Assembly: GCF_000482865.1 (NCBI RefSeq)
Contig: NZ_AXWW01000021.1
Coordinates: 1 to 64,000 of the forward strand
DNA length: 64,000 nt
Direction of reading: 5' to 3'
From: Actinokineospora inagensis DSM 44258
GTDB taxonomy: Bacteria; Actinomycetota; Actinomycetes; Mycobacteriales; Pseudonocardiaceae
Shown: in pieces, positions 15,712 to 24,443 of the stretch
Layout of the letters: each line of letters begins with the position of its first letter
Position numbering within the stretch: position 1 is the first letter of the stretch
Notes under the pieces: model-generated
What the model was told of the DNA's origin: nothing
Databases searched by the model: none
What the model saw: the letters and a program-made list of their open reading frames with translations, nothing else
Made by a program: the position numbers and the translations under genes

Positions 15712-16778
15712 CCAGGGCCGAGGTCGTCATCGATCTGGAAGCGTTGCGGCACAACGTTTCTCTCCTCGTCGAGCGGGCTTCCGGCGCGGAGAGCATGGCG
15801 GTCGTGAAGGCCGACGGGTACGGCCACGGGGCCGTACCAGTGGCTCAGGCGGCGTTGCAGGCGGGAGTGACCTGGCTGGGGTCGTGCTCGCTGGATGAAG
15901 CGCTCACCTTGCGGGAAGCGGGGATCGACGCGCCGATACTGTCCTGGTTGGATGGTCCGGCGGAGGACTTCTCGGCGGCTGTCGCGGCGGGCGTGGACGT
16001 CGGGGTGTCGTCGGTCGAGCAGTTGCGGGCGCTGTCCGGGGCCCGGGTGCACCTGAAGGTCGACACCGGGTTGAGCCGCAACGGTTGCCCGCCGGCGCGG
16101 TGGGCGGAACTCGTGCGCGCCGCGGCGGCTTCGGACAACGAGGTCTACGCGGTGTGGTCGCACCTGGCGTGCGCGGACGAGCCCGGTCACCCGTCGGTCG
16201 ACCTGCAGGCCAAGGCGTTCGACGAAGCGTACGACATCGCGCGGGAAGCCGGGCTGACCCCCAAGCGGCACCTCGCGAACTCGGCGGCGACCCTGAACCG
16301 CCCCGACCTGCACTACGACATGGTGCGGCTCGGTATCGCCATGTACGGGCTGAACCCGTTGCGGCAGAAGGAAGACCTGCGGCCGGTGATGTCCTTCCGG
16401 TCCGAGGTCGCCTTGGTGAAGCGGGTCAGTGCGGGATCGTCTGTCTCCTATGGACACACGTGGACCGCTACCCGGGACACGACGTTGGCGTTGGTGACGG
16501 CGGGTTACGCTGACGGCGTACCGCGGTTGTTGTCGAACCGGATGGACGTGTGGCTGGCAGGCGCGCGCAGGCCCATCCGAGGTCGGGTGTGCATGGACCA
16601 GGTCATCGTCGACTGCGGTGATGCCGAGGTGTCCGTGGGCGATGAGGTGGTGTTGTTCGGGTCCGGCGCGCGTGGTGAACCGACCGCGACCGAGTGGGCG
16701 GAGACCATCGGCACCATCGACTACGAGATCGTCACCGGGATGTACCGGCCCCGGGTCCGCCGCCGGTACGTGGGATGA
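15708..16778 (+). CDS. alr: Alanine racemase
   Basis: A 356-aa PLP enzyme supplying D-alanine for peptidoglycan. The PLP Lys is in AVVKADGYGHG near residue 32 and the catalytic Tyr in VSYGHTW near 247; RVCMDQVIVD and the C-terminal TGMYRPRVRR are typical. The ATG at 15708 overlaps the nnr stop; an upstream in-frame extension is antisense-like and rejected. The stop overlaps the next ATG, so nnr, alr, hydrolase and tsaE form a coupled operon. Confidence 0.96.
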   Translation: MTRAEVVIDLEALRHNVSLLVERASGAESMAVVKADGYGHGAVPVAQAALQAGVTWLGSCSLDEALTLREAGIDAPILSWLDGPAEDFSAAVAAGVDVGVSSVEQLRALSGARVHLKVDTGLSRNGCPPARWAELVRAAAASDNEVYAVWSHLACADEPGHPSVDLQAKAFDEAYDIAREAGLTPKRHLANSAATLNRPDLHYDMVRLGIAMYGLNPLRQKEDLRPVMSFRSEVALVKRVSAGSSVSYGHTWTATRDTTLALVTAGYADGVPRLLSNRMDVWLAGARRPIRGRVCMDQVIVDCGDAEVSVGDEVVLFGSGARGEPTATEWAETIGTIDYEIVTGMYRPRVRRRYVG

Positions 16779-17830
16779 ACCGCACCGGCCTGGTTGCGAC
16801 CGGCGCCGGAGTGGTCGCCGCCGCGGTCGCCCTCGGGGTCGGCCTCGCGCGCCGACGGGTACCGGACGAAGACCCGTACATCGACGAGCCGCTCGGTGAG
16901 CTGGTACCGACCCGCGAGGGCAGCGTGGTCACCGACGACGGGATCACGTTGTCGTACGAGGAGGTCGACCCGGCCGACGGCGGCCCGCCGGACCTGACCG
17001 TGGTGCTCGTCCACGGGTTCGCGATGAGCAGGCTCGGGTGGCACTTCCAGCGGCGCGACTTGGCCGAACTGGTCGAACCCCGGGTGCGGCAGGTGCTCTA
17101 CGACCACCGCGGCCACGGGAAGTCCGGTCGGGGGACCGCGGCGTCCAGCACGATCGACCAGCTCGCCGCCGACCTGGCGGACGTCCTGCCTGCCACCGCG
17201 CCCGAGGGGCCACTGGTCCTCATCGGACACTCGATGGGCGGCATGGTGATCATGGCGTTGGCCGAGCGCGAACCGGCGCTGTTCGAACACCGGGTGCGCG
17301 GCGTCGCGCTGATCGGGACCTCGGCGGGCGAGGTCGGGCGCAGCGGACTGCCCCGGCCGCTGCTGTCGAAGTACAACCCGACGACCCGCGTGCTCGGCGC
17401 GCTCGCCGAATGGCAGCCCCGCGTCGTCGAGGTGATCCGCTCGGCGGGCGGCGGCATCACCCGGCGCGCGGCCCGCGCCATCGGCTTCGGCCCCGGCGAC
17501 ACCAGCCCCCGGCTGGTCGACTTCCTGGTCACGATGCTCGACGTCACCCCCGTCCAGGTCCTGGCCGACTTCGCCGACACCCTCGGCAGCCACAACCGGT
17601 ACGCCGCCCTCGCCGGCCTCAAACACTGCCGCGTGCTCGTCCTCAGCGGCGACCACGACTGGATGACCCCGTTCAGCCACGCCGAACGCATCGCCGCCGC
17701 CCTCCCCGACGCCGTACTCGTCCGCGTCCCCGACGCCGGGCACGTCGTCATGCTGGAGCGGGCCGAACTCGTCAACCACCACCTGACTACGCTGCTGCGC
17801 GACAGCTACCAGGGAGGACACCGTGGCTGA
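16775..17830 (+). CDS. Membrane-anchored alpha/beta hydrolase
   Basis: A 351-aa protein. Residues about 5-25 form a hydrophobic N-terminal segment that could be an anchor or uncleaved signal. The fold follows with LVHGFAMSRLGWHF, DHRGHGKSGRG, the nucleophile motif GHSMGG, GDHDWMTP (acid) and DAGHVVMLE (His). The gene lies between alr and tsaE in an overlapping operon, a conserved actinobacterial arrangement. Substrate unknown; an esterase or lipase-like activity at the membrane is plausible. Confidence 0.85.
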   Translation: MNRTGLVATGAGVVAAAVALGVGLARRRVPDEDPYIDEPLGELVPTREGSVVTDDGITLSYEEVDPADGGPPDLTVVLVHGFAMSRLGWHFQRRDLAELVEPRVRQVLYDHRGHGKSGRGTAASSTIDQLAADLADVLPATAPEGPLVLIGHSMGGMVIMALAEREPALFEHRVRGVALIGTSAGEVGRSGLPRPLLSKYNPTTRVLGALAEWQPRVVEVIRSAGGGITRRAARAIGFGPGDTSPRLVDFLVTMLDVTPVQVLADFADTLGSHNRYAALAGLKHCRVLVLSGDHDWMTPFSHAERIAAALPDAVLVRVPDAGHVVMLERAELVNHHLTTLLRDSYQGGHRG

Positions 17831-18281
17831 GACCGTCGAACTGACCACCGCAGCGGACACCCACGAGTTCGGCCGCGCCCTCGGCGCCGTCCTCCGCGCG
17901 GGCGACCTCGTCCTGCTCGCAGGCCCCCTCGGCGCCGGTAAAACCGCCCTCGCCCAAGGCATCGGCGCCGGTCTGGGCGTGCAAGGCCGGGTCAGCAGCC
18001 CCACCTTCATCATCGCCCGCGAACACCGCCCCGGCCCCCGCGGCATCCCCATGGTCCACGTCGACGCCTACCGCCTCGGCGGCTCCCTCGACGAACTCGA
18101 CGACCTCGACCTCGACACCACCCTCGTCGACTCCGCCCTGGTCGTCGAATGGGGCGAGGACACCGCCACCCGCCTCACGGCCGACCACCTCCTCATCCAC
18201 CTCACCCCCCGCCCCGACGACACCCGCCTCGCCACCATCGAACGCCACGGCACCTGGTCGAACCGCGCACTGGCACCATGA
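17823..18281 (+). CDS. tsaE: tRNA t6A biosynthesis ATPase TsaE
   Basis: A 152-aa protein with Walker A GPLGAGKT near residue 37, SSPTFIIAREH and HVDAYRLGG, all TsaE hallmarks. TsaE works with TsaB and TsaD to add threonylcarbamoyl to A37 of ANN-decoding tRNAs. The GTG start overlaps the hydrolase by 8 bases. In many actinobacteria tsaB follows directly; here about 4 kb of other sequence intervenes before tsaB at 22261. Confidence 0.94.
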   Translation: MAETVELTTAADTHEFGRALGAVLRAGDLVLLAGPLGAGKTALAQGIGAGLGVQGRVSSPTFIIAREHRPGPRGIPMVHVDAYRLGGSLDELDDLDLDTTLVDSALVVEWGEDTATRLTADHLLIHLTPRPDDTRLATIERHGTWSNRALAP

Positions 18282-18295
18282 CAACCGCCCGCGCC

Positions 18296-18475
18296 TCGAT
18301 CGGCCCACGACGTCCCTGACCGCGTGGCCGCCGTTCCGGTGCCTTGCCGGGCGACGTTGTGTGGGTCGACTTCTGGTGGCTCCGCTGGTCGGGTGTCGAT
18401 CGGCCTGCGATGTCCTTGGCCGCGTTGCCGCCCAGTACGGGGCCGTTCCAGCGCCCTGCCAGAACGCCGTTGGCA
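18296..18475. repeat. Two imperfect direct copies with 100-bp period
   Basis: The string beginning tcgatcggcc at 18296 recurs at 18396. Both copies read on through 'gcga/acga-tgtcc..gaccgcgt/ggccgcgt..gccgcc' and a 'gttcc..gcc..gccg' region with moderate divergence. It fills the gap between tsaE and the HAD gene. No reading frame is convincing in it. Confidence 0.55.
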
Positions 18476-18512
18476 GGCCAACTCCCTGGACCGCGCCACT
18501 AGGGTGACCGGC

Positions 18513-19214
18513 ATGCGCGCGGTGATCTTCGACTGGGGCGGCACGCTGACCCCGTGGGTGACCATGGACCACCTGGCCGCATGGCGGGCGTACGCCGACG
18601 TCATCCACCCCGAGGACGTCACCGCCGCCGTCGCCCTGGCCGCCGCTGTCCACGCCGCAGAACAAGCCGCCTGGCTGCGCGTTCGCGACCACCACACCGC
18701 GTTCACCCTCGCCCAGGTGCTCGACACGGCCCACGCCCCCGTCACCGAAGCGGCCCTGCTCGCGTTCCGCGCCTACTGGGACCGGGCCACCCACACCGAC
18801 CCCGAGGTCGCCCCGCTGCTGACCGCCCTCCGCGAACGCGGCCTCCGCACCGGCATCCTCTCCTCCACCGCCTGGCCCGCCACCTGGCACGACGAGGTCC
18901 TGGCCCGCGACGGCGTCCTCCACCTCTTCGACGCCCGGATCTGGAGCAGCGACCTCCCCCACACCAAACCCCACCCCGCCGCCTTCAAAGCCGCGATGGC
19001 CGCCCTCGACATCACCACCCCCACCGACTGCGTCTACATCGGCGACCGCCCCTACGACGACATCACCGGCGCGAAAGCGGTCGGCATGCGCGCCATCCTC
19101 ATCCCACACAGCGACATCCCGCCGTCCCAACAGGTCCCCACCACCGCCACCCCCGACGCCACCCTCCACCGCCTCTCCGACCTCCCCACCATCCTCGACC
19201 GCTGGCTCCCCTGA
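18513..19214 (+). CDS. HAD-superfamily hydrolase
   Basis: A 233-aa protein. Motif I is VIFDWGGTL (nucleophile Asp followed by Trp, Gly), motif II is in GILSSTAWP and motif III/IV is in HTKPHP and YIGDRPYDDITGAKAVG. This is the subfamily I cap arrangement with helices from about residue 15 to 85. Likely a small-molecule phosphatase. TAGGGT (18500-18505) sits 7 nt before the ATG with no Shine-Dalgarno, suggesting a leaderless transcript. It is in the insertion between tsaE and tsaB. Confidence 0.85.
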   Translation: MRAVIFDWGGTLTPWVTMDHLAAWRAYADVIHPEDVTAAVALAAAVHAAEQAAWLRVRDHHTAFTLAQVLDTAHAPVTEAALLAFRAYWDRATHTDPEVAPLLTALRERGLRTGILSSTAWPATWHDEVLARDGVLHLFDARIWSSDLPHTKPHPAAFKAAMAALDITTPTDCVYIGDRPYDDITGAKAVGMRAILIPHSDIPPSQQVPTTATPDATLHRLSDLPTILDRWLP

Positions 19215-19220
19215 CCCGGC

Positions 19221-19383
19221 TGTCCACAACCGACACAGCCATCCACAGCCCGGCCGCTGGGCTCTTGACAGGTCGTGTTTCGCGTTATTGTCAGGAATGG
19301 GCCCCGGTGCCCCGGGTGGGCGGGCTCCTGTCTGGACCACGGCGGCGTTTCAGTCAAGCGTGTGGTGGGTCCCGATCGGTTGA
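19221..19383 (+). repeat. Promoter/micro-ORF repeat, copy A
   Basis: The first 126 bp (19221-19346) match copy C (19860-19985) with only two differences. In order: 'tgtccacaaccgacacag' and 'ccatccacag' boxes, TTGACA (19265-19270), a 15-bp spacer, TATTGT (19286-19291), then 'cagga' and ATG at 19297. The ATG opens a 28-codon frame (19297-19383) starting MGPGAPGGRAPVWTTAA. After 19346 a one-base length difference from copy C shifts the frame, although GTCAAG is kept in the DNA. Confidence 0.8.
19297..19383 (+). CDS. Putative leaderless micro-ORF, copy A (28 aa)
   Basis: Starts MGPGAPGGRAPVWTTAA and ends VWWVPIG. The ATG is 5 nt after the TATTGT hexamer, a distance that would place transcription at or next to the start codon. 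The two base differences from copy C inside the frame (GGT/GGC and CCT/CCC) are both synonymous. It may instead be a non-coding RNA with a chance frame. No family recognised. Confidence 0.3.
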   Translation: MGPGAPGGRAPVWTTAAFQSSVWWVPIG

Positions 19384-19408
19384 GGTTGAGCGGGTTGGTT
19401 GTGCACAG

Positions 19409-19545
19409 GTTGTCGAGCTGTCCACAGCTCCAGGCCATCCCCTCTTGACAACCCGCGACCCGCGCTATGTTCAGGAATGGGCCCCCGGCCCCCGGGTGGG
19501 CGGGCTCCTGTCTGGGCTCCGGTGGCTGGAATCGTCAAGCCGCAC
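19409..19545 (+). repeat. Promoter/micro-ORF repeat, diverged copy B
   Basis: Diverged copy with a 'ctgtccacag' box, TTGACA (19445-19450), the same 15-bp spacer, TATGTT (19466-19471), 'cagga' and ATG at 19477. The frame starts MGPRPPGGRAPVWAPVAG and keeps I-V-K-P at GTCAAG. The block encoding PGGRAPVW is almost unchanged at DNA level. The frame stays open to 20013, entering copy C in the same frame, which may be chance. Confidence 0.7.
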
Positions 19546-19859
19546 AATCGGATGAACGTTGGGCTTGCTGTCGCCTACCACGCGGTCGTCCGCCATTGCT
19601 TCGCGTGCTGGCCGCTGCCTCGCGTGTCCGCCGCTCCTAGGCGCCGGCTGCCGCCGCGTCGTGCTGGTCTCCGCTCCGCGCTTCCGTGCTGGCCGCCGCA
19701 TGGTGTCCGGCGCTGGTGCACGTGCTCGGCGATGGTTCGCGTGGCCGTTTTGTCTGTTGTTTCGTGTACCCGCTCTTGGCTCGTGCGTGCGCTGTTCGCA
19801 CGTGCGTTTCGTGTTGCCTCGAAGCCGCTGTTGGCGCGTGTGACCACAGCTTGCCGTGT

Positions 19860-20013
19860 TGTCCACAACCGACACAGCCATCCACAGCCCGGCCGCTGGG
19901 CTCTTGACAGGTCGTGTTTCGCGTTATTGTCAGGAATGGGCCCCGGCGCCCCGGGTGGGCGGGCTCCCGTCTGGACCACGGCGGCTGGAGCTGTCAAGTG
20001 TGCGAACGGGTGA
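19860..20013 (+). repeat. Promoter/micro-ORF repeat, copy C
   Basis: Near-identical to copy A over 126 bp. TTGTCCACA-type box at 19859, TTGACA (19904-19909), 15-bp spacer, TATTGT (19925-19930), 'cagga', ATG at 19936. CTTGACA at the left and TGTCAAG (19992-19998) near the right end form an inverted pair. It faces the 3' end of the convergent acyl-CoA synthetase gene, so it cannot be a leader for a downstream same-strand gene. Confidence 0.8.
19936..20013 (+). CDS. Putative leaderless micro-ORF, copy C (25 aa)
   Basis: Starts MGPGAPGGRAPVWTTAAGAV and ends KCANG before a TGA. It lies under the same TTGACA/TATTGT signal as copies A and B. Whether it is translated is unknown; the alternative is a small RNA. 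Confidence 0.3.
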   Translation: MGPGAPGGRAPVWTTAAGAVKCANG

Positions 20014-20063
20014 GGGCGGTGAAAGTCGGTGCTCGGGCTGGGGCGGTTCGCGGGAGGGGTGTG

Positions 20064-21476
20064 TCAGGGGCGGGTGAGGGCGCGTTTGGTGACTTTGCCG
20101 AGTTCGTTGCGGGGCAACGCGTCCAGGTAGTGGACAACTCGGGGGCGTTTGTGGGGGGCCAGTAGTCGTGCTACGTGGTTGGAGAGGTCTTCGGGTGGGG
20201 GGTGGGGCGTTGTGGTGACCACCCAGGCCACGATCCGTTCGCCGAGGTCGTCGTCGGGTTCGGCGGTGACGGCGGCTTCGAGGACGGCTGGGTGTTCCAG
20301 GAGGGCGTTTTCGATTTCGCCCGCGCCGATTTTGTAGCCGCCGCTTTTGATGAGGTCGGTGGCGCGGCGGCCGACGATGCGGAGGTAGCCGTCGGGGTCG
20401 CGGGTGGCCATGTCGCCGGTGCGGAACCAGGTGGCGCGGAAGGCGGCTGCGGTGGCGTCGGGGCGGTTGAGGTAGCCGAGGAACAGGTTGGGGCCGCGGA
20501 CCTCGATCTCACCGATCTCCTCGCCGGTCACGGGGGTGCCGGTGTCGTCGACCAGGCGGACGTCCACGCCGTCGACCGGGGGGCCGACGGTGCCGGGGCG
20601 GCGGTCGCCGCTGGCGCGGATCGCGCAGTTCATCAGGGTCTCGGTCATGCCGTAGCGCTCGACGACGTGTTGGCCGGTGGTTTCGGCTAGGCGGGCGTGG
20701 TCGGCGGCGGGGAGGGCGGCGGAGCCCGAGACCAGCAGGCGGGCCCGGCCGACGGCGGCCGCCAGGGTCGGGTCGGCCGCGCAGTCCGCGGCGAGCCGGT
20801 GGTACATGGTCGGCACACCGAACATCACCGTGGCGTCGCCCGCCAGGGCCGCGCCGATGGCGGCGGAGTCGAACCGGCCCAGGTGCCAGACGGTGCCGCC
20901 GCGGCGCAGGGGGCCGAGCACGCCGAGGATCAAACCGTGCACGTGGAACAGCGGCAGCGCGTGCACGACCGTGTCCGACGACGTCCACTCCCACGCGTCC
21001 GCCACCGCGTCGAGGTTCGACGCGATCGCTCGGCGCGGGAGGAGGACGCCCTTGGGTGGGCCGGTCGTGCCGGACGTGTAGATGATGAACGCGGGCTCCT
21101 CGGCGTCCGGCTCCGGCGGCAGCGGGCCTGCACCGGGGCCGACCGGGGGGCGCGGCAACGACGCCAGCGCGGGCGGGAGGTCGACGTCCGGTGCCGCCAA
21201 CACCAGGTCGGGCGCGCTGTCGGCGACGATGTGCGCCAGCTCGCGTTCCCCGGTCTTCGGGTTGACCGGCACCACGGCCACCCCCGCCGCCAACGCCCCC
21301 ACGACGGCCAGGCACGTGTCGACGGTCGGGGTCGCCCACACCGCGACCCGGCGGGCGCCCGCGAGCGCGGCCGACGTGGCCCGCGCGGACCTGGCAAGCT
21401 CGTCGTAGGTCACCGCCGTCGTCCTGAAGCGCAGCGCGACGCGGGCGGGCGGATCGGCCAGAGCAGGCAGCAGCAC
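20064..21476 (-). CDS. Acyl-CoA synthetase (malonyl-CoA synthetase / FadD36-like)
   Basis: A 470-aa AMP-forming ligase, shorter than typical FadD proteins. P-loop-like IIYTSGTTGPPKGV near residue 133, ERYGMTETLMN near 270, WFRTGDMA, the hinge region RRATDLIKSGGYKI and the C-terminal catalytic Lys in LPRNELGKVTKRAL. The compact length and the RYGMTET-L-MN signature suit the MatB/FadD36 group that activates malonate or similar short acids. GTG start with TAGGGT (21484-21489) 7 nt upstream and no Shine-Dalgarno: leaderless. In the tsaE-tsaB insertion. Confidence 0.88.
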   Translation of the reverse strand: MLLPALADPPARVALRFRTTAVTYDELARSARATSAALAGARRVAVWATPTVDTCLAVVGALAAGVAVVPVNPKTGERELAHIVADSAPDLVLAAPDVDLPPALASLPRPPVGPGAGPLPPEPDAEEPAFIIYTSGTTGPPKGVLLPRRAIASNLDAVADAWEWTSSDTVVHALPLFHVHGLILGVLGPLRRGGTVWHLGRFDSAAIGAALAGDATVMFGVPTMYHRLAADCAADPTLAAAVGRARLLVSGSAALPAADHARLAETTGQHVVERYGMTETLMNCAIRASGDRRPGTVGPPVDGVDVRLVDDTGTPVTGEEIGEIEVRGPNLFLGYLNRPDATAAAFRATWFRTGDMATRDPDGYLRIVGRRATDLIKSGGYKIGAGEIENALLEHPAVLEAAVTAEPDDDLGERIVAWVVTTTPHPPPEDLSNHVARLLAPHKRPRVVHYLDALPRNELGKVTKRALTRP

Positions 21477-21604
21477 GGGCCAACCCTAGTGGCGGCCCGG
21501 TCACCGTGGCGGTGAACTTCGTCGCACGCGGTGAGCTGCTGTTACGCACAGGTCCGGCCGAGCGATACCGACTCGGGTGGGTTGATGTCATCGGGAGCGC
21601 CGGG

Positions 21605-22225
21605 GTGTACTTCACGAAGTTCTACGCGTTGCTGCGGCGGCGCTGGCTGCTGGTGGTCCCCATGCTGCTGGTCACCGTCGTCGGTGCGGGCTACATGTAC
21701 ATCTCGACGCCGCTGGCCTACCAGTGGACCGGCACCGTCGTCATGCTCGCCCCCAAGGACGGCCGCATCGTCCGGCCGCCCAGCCAGTTGGAGCAGACCA
21801 ACTCGCTGTTGGCGTTCGCGCCGACGCTGTCCACCATCACGATCATGCTGATCGAGCAGACCGCGGTGTCCGCGGGCAAGCTGGTCACCCAGCCCAAGGA
21901 CGCGGTGGCGATCAGCCGCGAGGGGCCGTTCATGACCGTCAAGGTCGAGGGTGCCACCACCACCCGGGCCAAGGAGTTGGGCAAGCAGGCGTTCGACCTG
22001 ATCGAGAAGTCGCTCAACGACGAGCAGGGCGCCCTCGGCGCCCCGCCGAGCACCTGGGTCACCGTCGGCGTGGTCGCCGCGCCGCAGGACCCGGAGAAGC
22101 TGCCCAAGGGCAAGGTCTCCAAGGGCGGCGGCGTGTTCGGCGCCGGGCTCATGCTGACCCTGATCACCACCTGCGCGGTGGAGAGCGTCGCGGAGAACCG
22201 GCGCAAGAAGAAGGCGGTCACCTGA
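21605..22225 (+). CDS. Wzz/chain-length-determinant-like membrane protein
   Basis: About 206 aa from GTG 21605, which has GGAG 9-10 bases ahead. In-frame GTGs at 21506 and 21515 would add ~33 residues but leave no room for a promoter next to the divergent gene. It opens with FTKFYALLRRRWLL and a membrane helix (about 14-33), then an extracytoplasmic region and a second hydrophobic segment near the C-terminus with a basic end (ENRRKKKAVT). This two-helix layout resembles Wzz/YveK-type polysaccharide co-polymerases, but no kinase domain is attached and no glycosyltransferase genes are nearby. Confidence 0.65.
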   Translation: MYFTKFYALLRRRWLLVVPMLLVTVVGAGYMYISTPLAYQWTGTVVMLAPKDGRIVRPPSQLEQTNSLLAFAPTLSTITIMLIEQTAVSAGKLVTQPKDAVAISREGPFMTVKVEGATTTRAKELGKQAFDLIEKSLNDEQGALGAPPSTWVTVGVVAAPQDPEKLPKGKVSKGGGVFGAGLMLTLITTCAVESVAENRRKKKAVT

Positions 22226-22260
22226 CGGGCGCCCCGGCCGCCCTCGTACCCTTGTCGACC

Positions 22261-22899
22261 GTGCTGGTCCTCGCGGTCGACACCGCCACCCCCGCGGTCA
22301 CCGCCGGAGTCGTCGAACTCAGCGGCGGGACGCCAACGCTGCTCGCCGTGCGGGTCACCGTCGACGCCCGCGCGCACGGCGAACTGCTCACCCCGCACGT
22401 GCGCGACGCGCTCGCCGCGGCCGGTCGCGCCCTCTCGGACGTCGACGCCGTGGTCTGCGGGGTCGGTCCGGGCCCGTTCACCGGGCTGCGCGCTGGCATG
22501 GTCACCGCCGCCGCCCTCGGGCACGCCCTGGACCGGCCGGTGTTCCCGGTGTGCTCGCTGGACGCGATCGCCGCCGCCGTCCCCGGCGAGCCGTTGCTGG
22601 TCGTCACCGACGCGCGCCGCAAGGAGCTCTACTGGGCGACCTACGACGCCGACGGCCGGCGGACCTCCGAACCGAGCGTGAGCGTCCCCACCGCCATCCC
22701 CCTTGATCGCGTGAACCGGGTCGCCGGTGCCCGGATTGTCGACCTCGGGCTGCCGTTCACCGGACCCGAGCACCCCGGCCCGGTCGGCCTGGTCGCCGCC
22801 GCCGACCTCACCGCCGAACCCGGTCCGCTCACCCCGCTGTACCTGCGCAGGCCCGACGCGGTCGAACCGGGCGCGCGCAAGCGGGTGAGCCCGGGATGA
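22261..22899 (+). CDS. tsaB: tRNA t6A biosynthesis protein TsaB
   Basis: A 212-aa protein of the actin-like TsaB/TsaD fold, with LAVDTATPAVTAG at the start and CGVGPGPFTGLRAG near residue 75. TsaB lacks catalysis and scaffolds TsaD and TsaE. GTG at 22261 is preceded by TACCCT (22247-22252) at 8 nt, suggesting a leaderless transcript. Its stop overlaps the rimI ATG. Confidence 0.93.
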   Translation: MLVLAVDTATPAVTAGVVELSGGTPTLLAVRVTVDARAHGELLTPHVRDALAAAGRALSDVDAVVCGVGPGPFTGLRAGMVTAAALGHALDRPVFPVCSLDAIAAAVPGEPLLVVTDARRKELYWATYDADGRRTSEPSVSVPTAIPLDRVNRVAGARIVDLGLPFTGPEHPGPVGLVAAADLTAEPGPLTPLYLRRPDAVEPGARKRVSPG

Positions 22900-23372
22900 C
22901 CCTCGACTTCCGGGTCGAGCCGCTGCGCCGCACCGACCTGCGCCGCTGCGCCGAACTGGAACGCGTCCTGTTCGCGGGCGACGACCCGTGGAGCGAGTCC
23001 GCCTTCGCGGGCGAGCTGGACTGGGGTCACTATTACCTGGGTGCCCACACCGGCGAGCTGCTGATCGGCTACGCGGGCCTGTCCATGGCGGGCGCCCCCG
23101 GTGACATGGAGGCCAGCGTGCACACCCTCGGCGTCGACCCGGTCTGGCAGGGCCGCGGCGTCGGCCGGGCGCTGCTGCGGGCCCTGCTCGACCGCGCCGA
23201 CCAGGCCCGCGCGCAGGTGTTCCTGGAGGTGCGCACCGACAACGCGGCCGCCATCGGGCTCTACGCGGCGCACGGCTTCGCCACCATCGGCCTGCGCCGC
23301 CGCTACTACCAGCCCTCCGGAGCCGACGCGTACACCATGTCCCGGCCCGCGCGGGTGGAGGAGACCACGTGA
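22896..23372 (+). CDS. rimI: Ribosomal protein S18-alanine N-acetyltransferase
   Basis: A 158-aa GNAT protein. The acetyl-CoA loop is [15 protein letters not shown] and the C-terminal part has [23 protein letters not shown], typical of RimI. Located between tsaB and tsaD with four-base overlaps on both sides, the conserved tsaB-rimI-tsaD arrangement. Confidence 0.93.
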   Translation: MTLDFRVEPLRRTDLRRCAELERVLFAGDDPWSESAFAGELDWGHYYLGAHTGELLIGYAGLSMAGAPGDMEASVHTLGVDPVWQGRGVGRALLRALLDRADQARAQVFLEVRTDNAAAIGLYAAHGFATIGLRRRYYQPSGADAYTMSRPARVEETT

Positions 23373-24412
23373 CGATCATCCTGGGCATCGAGAGCTCGTG
23401 CGACGAGACCGGTGTCGGCCTGACCCGGCTCAACGCGGACGGGAGCATCGAGCTGCTGGCCGACGAGGTCGCCTCCAGCGTCGAGCTGCACGCCCGCTTC
23501 GGCGGTGTCGTCCCCGAGGTCGCCAGCCGTGCCCACCTGGAGGCCATGGTCCCCACCATGCGCCGCGCCTTCGAGGTGTCCGGCCTGTCGCTGTCCGATG
23601 TGGACGCCGTCGCGGTCACCTGCGGCCCCGGTCTCGCGGGCGCCCTGCTGGTCGGTGTCTCCGCCGCGAAGGCGTACGCGCTGACGCTGGACGTGCCGCT
23701 CTACGGGGTCAACCACCTCGCCGGCCACGTCGCCGCCGACACCCTCGACCACGGCGGGCTGCCCGCTCCCACGCTGGCCCTGCTGGTCTCCGGTGGCCAC
23801 AGCCAGCTCCTGCGGGTGGACAACCTCGCCGACGGCATCACCGAGATCGGCTCCACCATCGACGACGCCGCGGGCGAGGCGTACGACAAGGTCGCCCGCG
23901 TCATCGGTCTCCCGTACCCCGGTGGCCCGCCGATCGACAAGGCCGCCCAACGCGGGAACCCCTGCGCCATCGCCTTCCCCCGCGGTCTCACCGGCCCCCG
24001 CGACGCCAAGTACGACTTCTCCTTCTCCGGGTTGAAGACGGCCGTCGCCCGCTGGGTCGAGACCCGCGAACGCGACGGCGCCGACGTCCCGGTGGACGAC
24101 GTGGCCGCCTCCTTCCAGGAAGCCGTCGCCGACGTGCTGACCGCCAAGGCCGTCCGCGCCGCCGTCGACCTGGGCATCGGCACCATGGTCATCTCGGGTG
24201 GGGTGGCCGCCAACTCCCGGCTCAAGGCGCTCGCCGCCGAGCGGTGCGCCGCGGCGGGCATCGCGCTGCGGGTCCCCCGGCCCCGGCTGTGCACCGACAA
24301 CGGCGCCATGATCTCCGCCCTCGGCGCCCACCTGGTCGCCGCCGGGGTCAAACCGTCCTCTTTGGACCTATCGGCCAACCCGGCGCTGCCCGTCGCCACC
24401 ATCTCCGTCTGA
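23369..24412 (+). CDS. tsaD: tRNA N6-adenosine threonylcarbamoyltransferase
   Basis: A 347-aa protein of normal TsaD length. It starts [12 protein letters not shown], has the metal-binding H-x3-H in [11 protein letters not shown] near residue 111, the motif LVSGGHSQL and a C-terminal [11 protein letters not shown]. It transfers the threonylcarbamoyl group from the AMP intermediate to A37 of tRNA. GTG start overlapping rimI by four bases. Confidence 0.96.
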   Translation: MTIILGIESSCDETGVGLTRLNADGSIELLADEVASSVELHARFGGVVPEVASRAHLEAMVPTMRRAFEVSGLSLSDVDAVAVTCGPGLAGALLVGVSAAKAYALTLDVPLYGVNHLAGHVAADTLDHGGLPAPTLALLVSGGHSQLLRVDNLADGITEIGSTIDDAAGEAYDKVARVIGLPYPGGPPIDKAAQRGNPCAIAFPRGLTGPRDAKYDFSFSGLKTAVARWVETRERDGADVPVDDVAASFQEAVADVLTAKAVRAAVDLGIGTMVISGGVAANSRLKALAAERCAAAGIALRVPRPRLCTDNGAMISALGAHLVAAGVKPSSLDLSANPALPVATISV

Positions 24413-24443
24413 CCGCGCCGCGCCCTCCGCTACCGTCGTCGTC

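Noticed and set aside
19221-19870. DnaA boxes or an origin, from TTGTCCACA-like words
   Set aside because: Only a few words, inside repeats, with no dnaA or dnaN and no AT-rich unwinding region. TGTCCACA-like words are also found in coding parts of the window.
19399-20013. Long plus-strand frame running from before copy B through copy C
   Set aside because: The middle is Arg/Cys/Ala filler with no family features. Joining of the two copies in one frame looks accidental.
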